This document shows, in pieces, positions 24,849 through 33,009 of a DNA stretch of 64,000 nucleotides. The stretch is from JAENVU01 sp046598395 (GTDB taxonomy: Bacteria; Actinomycetota; Acidimicrobiia; IMCC26256; JAENVU01): assembly GCA_046598395.1 (NCBI GenBank), contig JBKJIQ010000035.1:27269-91268 (forward strand). Direction: 5' to 3'. The notes beneath the pieces are model-generated. The model saw nothing but the letters and a program-made list of their open reading frames with translations. It was not told where the DNA came from and ran no database searches. The translations under genes and the position numbers were made by a program. How positions within the stretch are numbered: position 1 is the first letter of the stretch; each line of letters begins with the position of its first letter.

Positions 24849-25426
24849 TTGAAGCCGCACCTCCAGAGATCTGGCTGGTGCGCCACGGTGCCACCGAGTG
24901 GAGCGAGGCCCTTCGTCATACCGGCCGCACGGATCTGCCGTTGACCGATGTTGGTCAACGGCAAGCCGCGGCGCTGTGCAAGCCACTCAACCATCAGGCG
25001 TTCGCAACGGTGCTGACGAGTCCGTTGGTGCGGGCGCGCGCCACGGCGCGGATCGCGGGCTTTGCCAATGCCGAGGTCGTCGATGATCTCGTCGAGTGGG
25101 ACTACGGCGTCTATGAAGGTCGCACCACGGAAGAGATCCAGGCTGAGATCCCCGGTTGGAGCGTGTGGACGTCTCCCATCGTGGACGGTGAGGCGATCAC
25201 CGATGTTGCGGTGCGCGCTCATCGAGTGCTCGAGCGCTGCGCAGGAGCGGACGGGCGCGTGCTGATCATCGCCCACGCTCACATCCTCCGGATCCTGACG
25301 GCCTGCGTGTTGGGATTGCCGCCGACGGCCGGACGGGTCCTGACCCTCGATCCGGCATCGATCAGCATCATCGGCTCGGAGCACGGTGCGCCCGCGCTCC
25401 GCCGCTGGAACTCGCTCCCTTCGTAG
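24845..25426 (+). CDS. histidine phosphatase family protein
   Basis: This 193-residue member of the phosphoglycerate mutase/acid phosphatase superfamily has the phospho-His motif LVRHGATEW near residue 11, TGRTDLPLTDVGQRQA, the Glu-containing VEWDYGVYEGRT and the second catalytic His in IIAHAHILRI. This arrangement is typical of broad sugar-phosphate phosphatases of the CobC/PhoE/SixA-like group. GTG 24845 overlaps rpiA. As the last gene of a pentose-phosphate operon it may act on a sugar phosphate or repair a side product, but the substrate is inferred only from context. Confidence 0.85.
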   Translation: MIEAAPPEIWLVRHGATEWSEALRHTGRTDLPLTDVGQRQAAALCKPLNHQAFATVLTSPLVRARATARIAGFANAEVVDDLVEWDYGVYEGRTTEEIQAEIPGWSVWTSPIVDGEAITDVAVRAHRVLERCAGADGRVLIIAHAHILRILTACVLGLPPTAGRVLTLDPASISIIGSEHGAPALRRWNSLPS

Positions 25427-25433
25427 TCCGATT

Positions 25434-25447
25434 CGTTCCGCGGAACG
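25434..25447. repeat. 14-bp perfect palindrome after operon end
   Basis: CGTTCCGCGGAACG is self-complementary and begins 7 nt after the phosphatase stop. The half-site CCGCGGAACGC recurs at about 25470-25480. It could be an operator or a weak terminator stem; no T-run follows. Confidence 0.6.
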
Positions 25448-25601
25448 CACTGGCAGATTCTGGGACGCTCCGCGGAACGCATCCGCGGTCGAGTGACGTG
25501 CCGCGTGGGTGGTGTGGTTCCCGCTCCTCGCGCTCAGCGCACGTCACGGGTGTGGCCGCGTTCGTGCTGGCGTGCCGGTACTCGTTTTCGGAGATTCGGC
25601 A

Positions 25602-25623
25602 TAGCTATACACGTGTATAGCTA
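25602..25623. repeat. 22-bp perfect AT-rich palindrome
   Basis: TAGCTATACAC and its reverse complement GTGTATAGCTA abut with no spacer. A perfect AT-rich dyad of this length resembles an operator for a dimeric regulator such as TetR or GntR type, but the nearest downstream start is about 290 bp away and no regulator gene is in the window. Confidence 0.7.
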
Positions 25624-25667
25624 ACAGGAATTCCGGAAAATGGGTATCGGTCCCGCGCCCTCGGAAT

Positions 25668-25687
25668 GCAGAGCACAAGTGCTCTGC
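25668..25687. repeat. inverted repeat with 9-bp arms
   Basis: GCAGAGCAC and GTGCTCTGC are separated by AA. The arms are perfect; flanking bases do not pair. Confidence 0.65.
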
Positions 25688-25713
25688 CGAGCTGGACTCG
25701 CCATCACCTCGCC

Positions 25714-25743
25714 GTTCTGACGCGTCCGCGGACGCGTCAGAAC
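25714..25743. repeat. 30-bp perfect palindrome
   Basis: The arm GTTCTGACGCGTCCG is followed immediately by its exact reverse complement. As DNA this is a 30-bp dyad; as RNA it would fold into a very stable stem. No T-tract follows on either strand, so a canonical intrinsic terminator is unlikely. Confidence 0.7.
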
Positions 25744-25902
25744 AATCCGCACTCGCAGACTCGACCTCCGAAAAGGGTGCTGTCCGCGGCAACCGTTTCT
25801 CGGGTGTGCTTACCGCTCCCCTGGGTGGCTAGGGGGGAGATCGCGGGCGGTGGGTGAATGCCGGAAGACCCCGGGTGAGTACGAGTGCGCGGTGTTGAAC
25901 GC

Positions 25903-25908
25903 TACGGT
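25903..25908 (+). promoter_or_regulatory. -10 box TACGGT, leaderless start
   Basis: TACGGT is followed by 7 nt and the ATG at 25916. This selects that ATG over in-frame upstream starts. Confidence 0.4.
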
Positions 25909-25915
25909 GCGCCGC

Positions 25916-26653
25916 ATGGTGTTGGGCAGGGTCGTCATAGCGACGGTGTCCGCCGTCGTGTTCGCGGCGTGCAGTGGCGGGGACTCTTCCGTGTCGAGCG
26001 CGGACGCGCAGTCTCTAGCGGACATCAGAACGCTCGATGCCGGAGCGTGGAGAGACTTGCAGCGGCTGGACTACGCGGATCCCGTGATCACGAGACAGTG
26101 CGGCCACAAGGACACGAAGCGACAGTCGGCGACGACAGTCGCCTCATCCCCGGTCCTCGGGTACTGGCCATCCGACACCAGGAACTATATGGATCAGGGT
26201 GGTCCCGACCCCGCTGTTGCACAGCTCACTGTCGCCGTGTACCCGAATGCCGGCGCTGCTGCGGCGGCGGCGAAGGAGACGAGTGAAGGGGCGTTCGGTG
26301 ACTGCATTTTGAGCGCGATTGAGCGGTACGACCGCAGCAACGGCGTCAATCCGGCAGAGAATGAGTTTCGCCAGGCGAACGGGCGCAAGCCTCGGTCCGA
26401 TATCAAAACGGAGAGCACGAAGTCCGACGCGAACGGACAGCCGGTCCGCATACGTCAGGCGCGATTCTCGGACGAGATACTCGGCGGAACCGACAACTCG
26501 CACGACATCGTGGAGACGATCGGTCAATCTGGTCGCGTCGTGGTCACTTTGTACTACGTGACGAACAGCCAGCAGGGCGATCCGTCCGGAACGCGGGCGA
26601 TCGCCAAGCAGCTCACTGCCCGAGCGCTGAAGCGGGTCGGCGCAAGGAGCTAG
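25916..26653 (+). CDS. lipoprotein of unknown function
   Basis: This 245-residue protein starts with a short lipoprotein signal peptide: MVLGRVV, a hydrophobic core and the lipobox FAAC with the modified Cys at residue 19. A Ser/Gly/Asp-rich spacer follows. The mature domain contains two further cysteines (in TRQCGH and FGDCIL), a YPNAGAAAAAAKET helix and a final beta-alpha element ending in LTARALKRVG. I do not recognise the family; the overall look is of a small extracytoplasmic solute- or sensor-type lipoprotein. It stands alone, with palindromes upstream and non-coding DNA downstream. The start could also be an upstream in-frame GTG at 25907. Confidence 0.65.
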   Translation: MVLGRVVIATVSAVVFAACSGGDSSVSSADAQSLADIRTLDAGAWRDLQRLDYADPVITRQCGHKDTKRQSATTVASSPVLGYWPSDTRNYMDQGGPDPAVAQLTVAVYPNAGAAAAAAKETSEGAFGDCILSAIERYDRSNGVNPAENEFRQANGRKPRSDIKTESTKSDANGQPVRIRQARFSDEILGGTDNSHDIVETIGQSGRVVVTLYYVTNSQQGDPSGTRAIAKQLTARALKRVGARS

Positions 26654-26908
26654 TCGACTTCGGTCAGCGGCCCCGATTGGGTGTGAACGGGCAGCCGTCA
26701 GATGTGATGAACGAACGCCTGGGTGGTCGACAACATGTTTGATCGGTCTGGCGCCGACCGCCAAGCGGTCAGAGGACTCGATCGGCCCGCGCTGCTCACC
26801 GGTACCGGTCGGTCGAACCAGTCAGACCTCAACGGCCCGACGCCGCGCTGATATCCGGTCCCGCGCTTTCCTGACTTCCAGTCGACCGAAAATGGCATTC
26901 TGGGAGGC

Positions 26909-27529
26909 ATGACTTCGAAGATGTTTGAAGCACCGATGTGGGACGATCGCTACTCGGCGGACGAGTACCTCTTCGGTACCGAACCCGCTGCGTTCCTGAC
27001 GAGGCACAGGGATCTGCTCGCGCGGGGCTCAACTGTGCTGGTCGTCGGTGACGGCGAGGGCCGTAATTCGGTGTTCCTCGCAGAACAGGGCCTGCTGGTG
27101 ACGGCAATGGACATCTCGTCGGTCGGTGTCGCGAAGGCCCGGCGACTCGCTGAGCAACGCGGCGTGGCCGTCGACGCGCGGGTGGCCGACATCCTCGACT
27201 GGGACTGGGTGCCCGATGCCTACGACATGGTCGTGGCCGTGTTCATCCAGTTCCTCGATCCGCAGCAACGCAGCATGGTCTTCGAGGGCTTCGAGCGCAC
27301 GTTGCGCCCTGGCGGGCGCCTCCTGCTCCACGGCTACCGCCCGGAACAGGTGAACAACGGAACTGGGGGCCCGTCGGACCCGGCGCACATGTACTCCGAA
27401 GCTCTCCTCACCGATGCGTTCGCTGGCTTCGAAATCGAGCGCCTCGAGAGCTACGACACCACGATCGAGGAAGGTGCAGGCCATCACGGCACGTCGGCGC
27501 TCATCGACTTCATCGCAACCAAAGGGTGA
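26909..27529 (+). CDS. class I SAM-dependent methyltransferase (TehB-like)
   Basis: This 206-residue protein has the opening MWDDRYSADEYLFGTEPAAFL, typical of TehB/thiopurine-type methyltransferases (quoted in part: DEYLFGTEPAAFL). The SAM motif I is VLVVGDGEGRNSVFLA, with a motif II Asp in VTAMDISSVG and the loop DWDWVPDAYDMVVA. It probably methylates a small electrophile or metalloid by analogy with TehB, but no tellurite-resistance neighbour is present. GGGAGGC sits just before the ATG. It is monocistronic; the 250 bp upstream contain only a 12-bp palindrome (26798-26809) and no gene. Confidence 0.85.
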   Translation: MTSKMFEAPMWDDRYSADEYLFGTEPAAFLTRHRDLLARGSTVLVVGDGEGRNSVFLAEQGLLVTAMDISSVGVAKARRLAEQRGVAVDARVADILDWDWVPDAYDMVVAVFIQFLDPQQRSMVFEGFERTLRPGGRLLLHGYRPEQVNNGTGGPSDPAHMYSEALLTDAFAGFEIERLESYDTTIEEGAGHHGTSALIDFIATKG

Positions 27530-27686
27530 CGGGAATCAGCGAGACCTCGGGTGAGATTCGTGGCGCTGAGCGCGACCGACGGCGGTCGCACGATGTTGGC
27601 GCTGTTCGAGGCCAGTGAGGGCCACCCGATGGTTCCGCAGCAGACCCCTCATCGTCGTCAGCGGACAAGCGGTAGGAACTGGGAGG

Positions 27687-29087
27687 TCAGGCGACCGGCG
27701 GTAACGCCTGCTGCTCATCCATCATCGAGGCCATGATCGTCTCGATGAACGAGGTCGCTTCTTCGGTGGCGCCGCCGGGGATGCCGCCGTAGATGCCGCT
27801 CGACTTCGCGCTCTCGCCCTTGTGCTCCACTGCGTAGACCACGGCCTCGGCGAGATCATCGGCGAACGAATCGGCGAGCCCGTCCTGTGTCTGGGGACGC
27901 GTCACGGCCATGTGAATGGAGTTCGGGTACTGCTGGCCGTTGAAGCGCCAGCCGCGCAGCCGCATGAAATCGTTCACGTGGTAGATGTCGAACTCGTCCG
28001 ACGTGAAGCTGAAACAGAACGTGGGCGAACCGATGAGGCGCAGCTCCGAGTGCGACTTCACTGCGTCTTGCATCGCGAACGCGGTCTCGAAGATCTGCTT
28101 CGCGTAGCCGAGGTAACCCTGGCGTCCGAGTGACACCATGCCGGCCCATGTGGCTGCAAGTAGGCCGCCCGAGCGCGAACCGTCGATGCCTGGGGAGCAG
28201 TACTTTCCGCCGGTCCAGTCGGTGAGGTAGAAGTACTGGCCGTTGCGCAGGATGCGGTCACGGAACAACAGGACCGAGGTTCCCTTCAACCCGTATGCGT
28301 ACTTGTGGGTGTCGGCCGAGATGCTCGTGACGCCAGGGACGCGGAAGTCGAACGCCGGAATGTCGTACCCGAGTTGCTCGCCCCACGGCAGGATGAATCC
28401 GCCGAGACAACCGTCCACGTGCAGGCCAATGTCATGGGAGAGCGCAAGCTGGCCCATCTCGGCAATGGGGTCGATCGTGCCGTATCCGTAGTTGCACGCG
28501 GAGCCGATCATCGCCGCGGTGTTCTCGTCGATGAGCGCGGCGATGGCGTTCACGTCGGCCTGCGCAGTGAGTGGGTCGATTGGCGCCTGGCGCAGCTCCA
28601 CGCCCACGAGGTGACACGCCTTGTTGAACGCCGGGTGTGCGGTCTCCGGCTTGATGATGTTGGGGCGGTCGATGCCCTTCACGTTGCGCGCCCACTCACG
28701 GTACGCGAGCACCGAGTGCAAGATGCTGCCGGTCCCGCCGGAGGTGATGAGTCCCACGGGGCCATCGTCGGCACTCTGCGCGGCGTCACCATGCATGAGG
28801 TCGAGCGCCATCGCGATGATCTCGCCTTCGAAGCGCGTGGCACTCGGACACATGTCGCGCTGGAGCACGTTCATGTGGCTGTACATCCCGAACACTTCGT
28901 TCATGAAGTCGTAGTGGTCGTGGTCGCCGCAGTACATGGTGCCCGAGCACTTCCCGGTTTCCCAGGTCTTGTCCTCCGCGGTCGCGAGTTCACGCAGCTC
29001 GTTGATGATCGAGTTGCGATCACGACCTTCCGACGGCATACCGCGCAACACGGGGAATCGATCGGCGTAGGGGTAAGCAGCCATCAT
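27687..29087 (-). CDS. PLP-dependent lyase/decarboxylase, S1P-lyase-like
   Basis: This 466-residue fold-type I enzyme of the group II decarboxylase/sphingosine-1-phosphate lyase family has the PLP-binding pair D225 (LHVDGCLGG) and the Schiff-base K262 in SADTHKYAYG. SGGTGSILHS near 116 binds the phosphate. Such enzymes either decarboxylate amino acids or cleave phosphorylated amino alcohols. It follows a FGGY kinase after 27 nt in one operon, so a kinase-then-lyase pathway acting on a phosphorylated hydroxy/amino compound is a reasonable inference. The start is ATG 29087 or the next ATG, with a GAAGGAC site upstream. Confidence 0.82.
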   Translation of the reverse strand: MMAAYPYADRFPVLRGMPSEGRDRNSIINELRELATAEDKTWETGKCSGTMYCGDHDHYDFMNEVFGMYSHMNVLQRDMCPSATRFEGEIIAMALDLMHGDAAQSADDGPVGLITSGGTGSILHSVLAYREWARNVKGIDRPNIIKPETAHPAFNKACHLVGVELRQAPIDPLTAQADVNAIAALIDENTAAMIGSACNYGYGTIDPIAEMGQLALSHDIGLHVDGCLGGFILPWGEQLGYDIPAFDFRVPGVTSISADTHKYAYGLKGTSVLLFRDRILRNGQYFYLTDWTGGKYCSPGIDGSRSGGLLAATWAGMVSLGRQGYLGYAKQIFETAFAMQDAVKSHSELRLIGSPTFCFSFTSDEFDIYHVNDFMRLRGWRFNGQQYPNSIHMAVTRPQTQDGLADSFADDLAEAVVYAVEHKGESAKSSGIYGGIPGGATEEATSFIETIMASMMDEQQALPPVA

Positions 29088-29114
29088 GTGTCCTTCAGGT
29101 TGTGGTTCGTTGCA

Positions 29115-30653
29115 TCAGGTGGTGTTCAGACTTGCGTAGATGGGGCGCAGCGCTTCGAACGCGGCGATGAACTGAGTCTGGAGGCGGTCGTAGGTGCCAC
29201 GGTGCTCCGCCTGCGGCTCGACGCGCGTGGCCACATCGACCATGGTGTTCAGATCATCCGCGGTGAGAAGCCCGCCGCGGTGCAACGCGTACAACGCGGT
29301 GCCGCGTGCGATCACCTGGTGGGGATCGACCACGGCCGAGACGGGGCGGTCGAGGATGTTGGCGAGGGTCTGCACCCATTGCCCGGAACGGGCCGCGCCA
29401 CCACCGAACACGATCTCCTGATCGGCCCGACCGGAGAAGGCCTCTACCACCGGCAGCAACCACGCGATGTTGTACCCGATGCCTTCGATGACCGCGCGCA
29501 CGAGGTGACGCCGGTCGGTATCGAGCGACAGGTTGAGGAACCCGCCGCGCACGTTGGGATCCGCAATGGGCGACAGCGAACCCGCGAGCCAGGGGAGGAA
29601 GAGCACGTCGTTGCTCCCGGGTGCGACTCCCGCGAGGAGATCGTCGAGCCGCGCGAACCGATCGGGGGTGGAGTGATCACCGAGCTCGTCGGTGGCGTGC
29701 ACGATGTGCTCGAGCACGTGTTCTACCACCTTGCCGCCGAGTCCGTTCTCAGCCCACACGATGTACTCGCCGGGGAACGGGCTCGGCATCGACAGCACCT
29801 CGTGATCGAGGTCGGTGCCGTGGTGGTCGGTGATGTCGAGCAACACCGAGGTAGTGCCGATCATCAGGCCGACGCGATCGGCGCGCCGTGCGCCGGTAGC
29901 AATCACACCGGCGTGGCTGTCATTGATCGGCGCGTGCACGACCGCGGTCGCCGGAATCCCGAGCTGGGCCGCGATGTCGGCTCGGAGCGGGCCGATTGGC
30001 TCGGTGGGGGATCGGAGCGGCGGGAGCCGGCTCGCGTCGATGCCGCTCATACGCACGAGTTCGGGGTCGTACTCGGTACTTCCGAGCGTGCGGTTGTCGG
30101 TGAGGAGCGCGGTGAACTGGGTGCACTGATTCGCCGCGATCACCCCAGTGAGCCGTGCGATCACATAGTCCATCGGCTCCAGATACGCGGCAGTCCGCGC
30201 GTGGATTTCCGGACGATCGTGTTGGAAATACAGCATGTGGGAGATGGATGCGCCTCCGCCCACCGGCGGGATGCCGTGATGTTCGATGAAGGTCAGGAAT
30301 GCGTCGGGTTCCCGGCCGAAGATGGCGAGGCAGTGATCCGTGCCGCGCCGATCGAGATACATGATGAGCGGACCCACGGGTTGGCCGCTCGCGTCTACGG
30401 GCACCGTGGAGGAGTACTGACTGTCGACCCCGATGTGTCCGACGTCGGCCGCGGCGGCCGGCGCGGCGGCCACCACTTCATGAATCGCTTCGACGACCGC
30501 GGCCCATAGAAGGTGGGGATCCTGTTCCGCAGTCTCGCCGTCCCTGACCGTGTTGATCGGCCGCGCCGCGGCGGTCACAAGGCGTCCGGTGTCGTCGACG
30601 ATCGCGACCTTTGCGTTGGTGGTGCCCACGTCGATACCGAGCGCGTGGGTCAT
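29115..30653 (-). CDS. FGGY-family carbohydrate kinase
   Basis: This 512-residue kinase has the xylulokinase/gluconokinase fold. N-terminal phosphate 1 loop: GIDVGTTNAKVAIVDD at residues 6-21. DSQYSSTVPVDASG and the substrate-site region YLDRRGTDH follow. The second phosphate loop (GLMIGTTS near residue 260) and the adenosine motif FGGGAARSGQWVQ near 425 complete the ATP site. FGGY kinases phosphorylate the terminal hydroxyl of polyols, pentuloses or gluconate. The operon partner downstream is a PLP-dependent lyase, an unusual companion that argues against simple xylulose use. The substrate is not determined. Confidence 0.88.
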   Translation of the reverse strand: MTHALGIDVGTTNAKVAIVDDTGRLVTAAARPINTVRDGETAEQDPHLLWAAVVEAIHEVVAAAPAAAADVGHIGVDSQYSSTVPVDASGQPVGPLIMYLDRRGTDHCLAIFGREPDAFLTFIEHHGIPPVGGGASISHMLYFQHDRPEIHARTAAYLEPMDYVIARLTGVIAANQCTQFTALLTDNRTLGSTEYDPELVRMSGIDASRLPPLRSPTEPIGPLRADIAAQLGIPATAVVHAPINDSHAGVIATGARRADRVGLMIGTTSVLLDITDHHGTDLDHEVLSMPSPFPGEYIVWAENGLGGKVVEHVLEHIVHATDELGDHSTPDRFARLDDLLAGVAPGSNDVLFLPWLAGSLSPIADPNVRGGFLNLSLDTDRRHLVRAVIEGIGYNIAWLLPVVEAFSGRADQEIVFGGGAARSGQWVQTLANILDRPVSAVVDPHQVIARGTALYALHRGGLLTADDLNTMVDVATRVEPQAEHRGTYDRLQTQFIAAFEALRPIYASLNTT

Positions 30654-30725
30654 CGCACGTTCGCCGGGCCCGGGTTCGAAGCAGAGTCCACCGGACTGGT
30701 CACGGCCGGGAGGTTAGTGGTGCCG

Positions 30726-32921
30726 TCAGCGGGCCTCGCCGTCCTGGAGTGAATCCCGCTCGTGGCGGTGGCCATGACGCACGCGCTTGGAACTCGCGGC
30801 GCGTGATGCGTTGGCGAAGTCGAGGCGAAGATCACCGGCCGCGTCCGCGATGGTGATCTTGGAGGTGTCGAAGGTGGCGAGGGCCCAGGGGTTGTCGTAG
30901 CGCTTGCCCGTGTTCAGCGGGGTGTCGACACCTTTGACCGAGAGCGACCCGGTCGTGCCGAACGCGACCGCTCCTTCGGTGGGGGATTCGTACGTCACGT
31001 CGAAGCCGCCCGGGAGCGCGCCGTTCGCCGGCCGCGGGGTCACGCCCACGTCGTGGGAGAGCACCGCGGCTTGGAACGCGGCGAAGTCGCCGAACTTCTT
31101 CGCGTCACCCACCTGGGTGAGCCATGCGTTGTCGGCGCCGCCATCGGCCACGAGATCGAACGGTTGGGTCAGGTTGTTGACTCGACCCGCCGGATCCGGA
31201 TAGTCGCGCCAGTGGACGGGTCGCCACGAATAGAGCGCCACATACCCGTCGCCTCTGCGGCCGAACGTCCAGTTCCCGCTTTGCGTGACCTCGTCGAAGC
31301 GCTCCTGCGGGAAGTAGGCGTGGGTGTAGTCCAAGTACCGGAACGCGGTGAGGGGCGGGCCGGGGTTGGCGAACGTGGGCGCATACAAGCTCATCGAGAG
31401 GGCACCGTGTTGCGCGGCGCGCGGCAACGAACCGGTGCCGGTCCAGTAGCCGTCCCGGTCCGCGGGTTGGGTGCTGATCGAAGGCTCGTTCTTTGGATGG
31501 GTGGTGAACACGATCGCGTTTTCGTCGAGGGTGGCCTGCGAAACGTGGGCCTGTTCGCCGAAGCGACCCGGTCGGTACGACTGGGCGGTGGAGAGCATCA
31601 CCGAATCGCTGCGGTACGTGTAGGTGTCGACCTCGGTGAGGAGCGCGAAGCCGAGCAGGGGTTCGAGCGATTGGGCGAGATCCTGGGCGACCGCCCGATC
31701 CCCGCCCGTGATGTCGGCAATCGGTTTGAAGTCCTTGTAGAAGTCGGACTCCCACAGTCCGGTCGAGTCCAGCGTGTCGAGCGTGAGCGGAACGATCTGC
31801 CACGCGGTGTGCGCGCCCCGCTCCCACCAGAACTCGACCTCGGCTGGATCGCTGAATGAGTGGCCGAGCAGTCCGGTCTGTGTCCGATCGACGGGCGCGG
31901 CCGCGTCGAGCGGGATTCCCATGTGTTCTTGGTCGATGGTCGTGTGCTTCGACTGGCCGACGCGCAAAATCACCGCGGGCACCCGGTACTTCTGGGCCCG
32001 GGCGAGCAGCGCGGCGCCGGCGTCACCCGTGGAGGAGTATCCCAACGTGGTGTCATCCCACAGCAACTTGACCATGTTGAACACGTCTTGGTCGACGGCT
32101 TGGCTCTTGTCCTTCATGTAGGAGCGGCCGTGGGTCGCACCGAAGTTGCCCTTCTGGATCTTCATGGCGATATCGAAGAGCAGGAGATCGAGCAGCATCG
32201 TTGCGCGCTGGGTCAACATCGGGTCGTCGACCCACTCGACCACGGTGATGAGCGCGTCGAACGTCTTTTGGTAGTACACGTCGGAGTGCCATTCGGTGAA
32301 ACCGAAGCGGGCCTTCTCGGTGAGCCAGCGGTCGATGAACCCGCGGGCGCGTTCCTTGTGCCAGGCGCCGGTGTTGCCGTCGCTGCTGAACACGTCGTTC
32401 GGGAATGCCTGACCCGCCAGGTACTCGTCGGTATGAAAAAGGAGGCGGTGGTTCTCCGACCAGTAGTAGCGCTGGTCGATCGTGCCGGTGGGCTGTGGGT
32501 CGGTGTACCAGTACTTGAACGACCGCATGTGACTCTCGATCGCGGCGTTGAGATCCGCGGGGAGGAGGTCGCGGTAGCCGTACCAGAGGTTCATGATGTA
32601 GGTGAGGTCGAAGTCGGCGGTGTCGACGAAGTTGTCCATCCGCGAGAACGAGTTGGCGTAATCCGCCAGCGTGATACCCGCGGTGTTGAACGGGGTCCCG
32701 GTGCGGCGGGAGTGCTCCGCGTTGGACATCAGGTTGGTGGGCGAGCCAGGGGAGAACTGGGTTGACGCGTAGTCGAGGTACGAGTTCTGCCGGGCCTGCC
32801 AGTACGACGATGGGAGAAAGCCGTCACGACTTCGTGGTCCGGGCGGATCAGGGACGAGCAGCACACGACAGCTTGTCGCCACCATGGCGAGCAGCAACGC
32901 GACAACAACCGGCTTCCGCAT
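30726..32921 (-). CDS. large lipoprotein, predicted (alpha/alpha)-toroid glycan-active protein
   Basis: This 731-residue protein has the signal peptide MRKPVVVALLLAMVATSC, with the lipobox Cys at residue 18. The N-terminal 400 residues are helical with many Trp/Tyr/His. YWSENHRLLFHTDEYLAGQ and FGFTEWHSDVYYQKTFDAL are striking, and such Trp/His/Glu patterns resemble the alpha/alpha toroids of heparinase-type lyases and related hydrolases. The C-terminal 330 residues look beta-rich. I do not recognise a named family and no catalytic residue is asserted. ATG 32921 has AAGGGG upstream. It lies beside sugar genes, so cell-surface polysaccharide processing is a plausible role. Confidence 0.6.
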   Translation of the reverse strand: MRKPVVVALLLAMVATSCRVLLVPDPPGPRSRDGFLPSSYWQARQNSYLDYASTQFSPGSPTNLMSNAEHSRRTGTPFNTAGITLADYANSFSRMDNFVDTADFDLTYIMNLWYGYRDLLPADLNAAIESHMRSFKYWYTDPQPTGTIDQRYYWSENHRLLFHTDEYLAGQAFPNDVFSSDGNTGAWHKERARGFIDRWLTEKARFGFTEWHSDVYYQKTFDALITVVEWVDDPMLTQRATMLLDLLLFDIAMKIQKGNFGATHGRSYMKDKSQAVDQDVFNMVKLLWDDTTLGYSSTGDAGAALLARAQKYRVPAVILRVGQSKHTTIDQEHMGIPLDAAAPVDRTQTGLLGHSFSDPAEVEFWWERGAHTAWQIVPLTLDTLDSTGLWESDFYKDFKPIADITGGDRAVAQDLAQSLEPLLGFALLTEVDTYTYRSDSVMLSTAQSYRPGRFGEQAHVSQATLDENAIVFTTHPKNEPSISTQPADRDGYWTGTGSLPRAAQHGALSMSLYAPTFANPGPPLTAFRYLDYTHAYFPQERFDEVTQSGNWTFGRRGDGYVALYSWRPVHWRDYPDPAGRVNNLTQPFDLVADGGADNAWLTQVGDAKKFGDFAAFQAAVLSHDVGVTPRPANGALPGGFDVTYESPTEGAVAFGTTGSLSVKGVDTPLNTGKRYDNPWALATFDTSKITIADAAGDLRLDFANASRAASSKRVRHGHRHERDSLQDGEAR

Positions 32922-33009
32922 ACCTGGCCCCTTTTCCGAAGGCGTGAAGCCTCCCACGGTGGCAGTCCACCACGCAACGTGGCCGCGCCTCACTGCGCGA
33001 ACATGGCCC

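Larger units (their letters stand above)
25427..25902. other. 476-bp non-coding stretch with palindromes
   Basis: No convincing gene is visible in any frame between the phosphatase stop and the lipoprotein promoter. The stretch holds four separate perfect inverted repeats (listed individually) and an AT-rich patch around 25590-25640 that stands out from the GC-rich surroundings. Confidence 0.6.

Noticed and set aside
28305..30509. Open frame of 734 codons on the plus strand
   Set aside because: It lies wholly antisense to the PLP lyase and FGGY kinase genes, which have complete family motifs. Long antisense frames are expected in GC-rich coding DNA.
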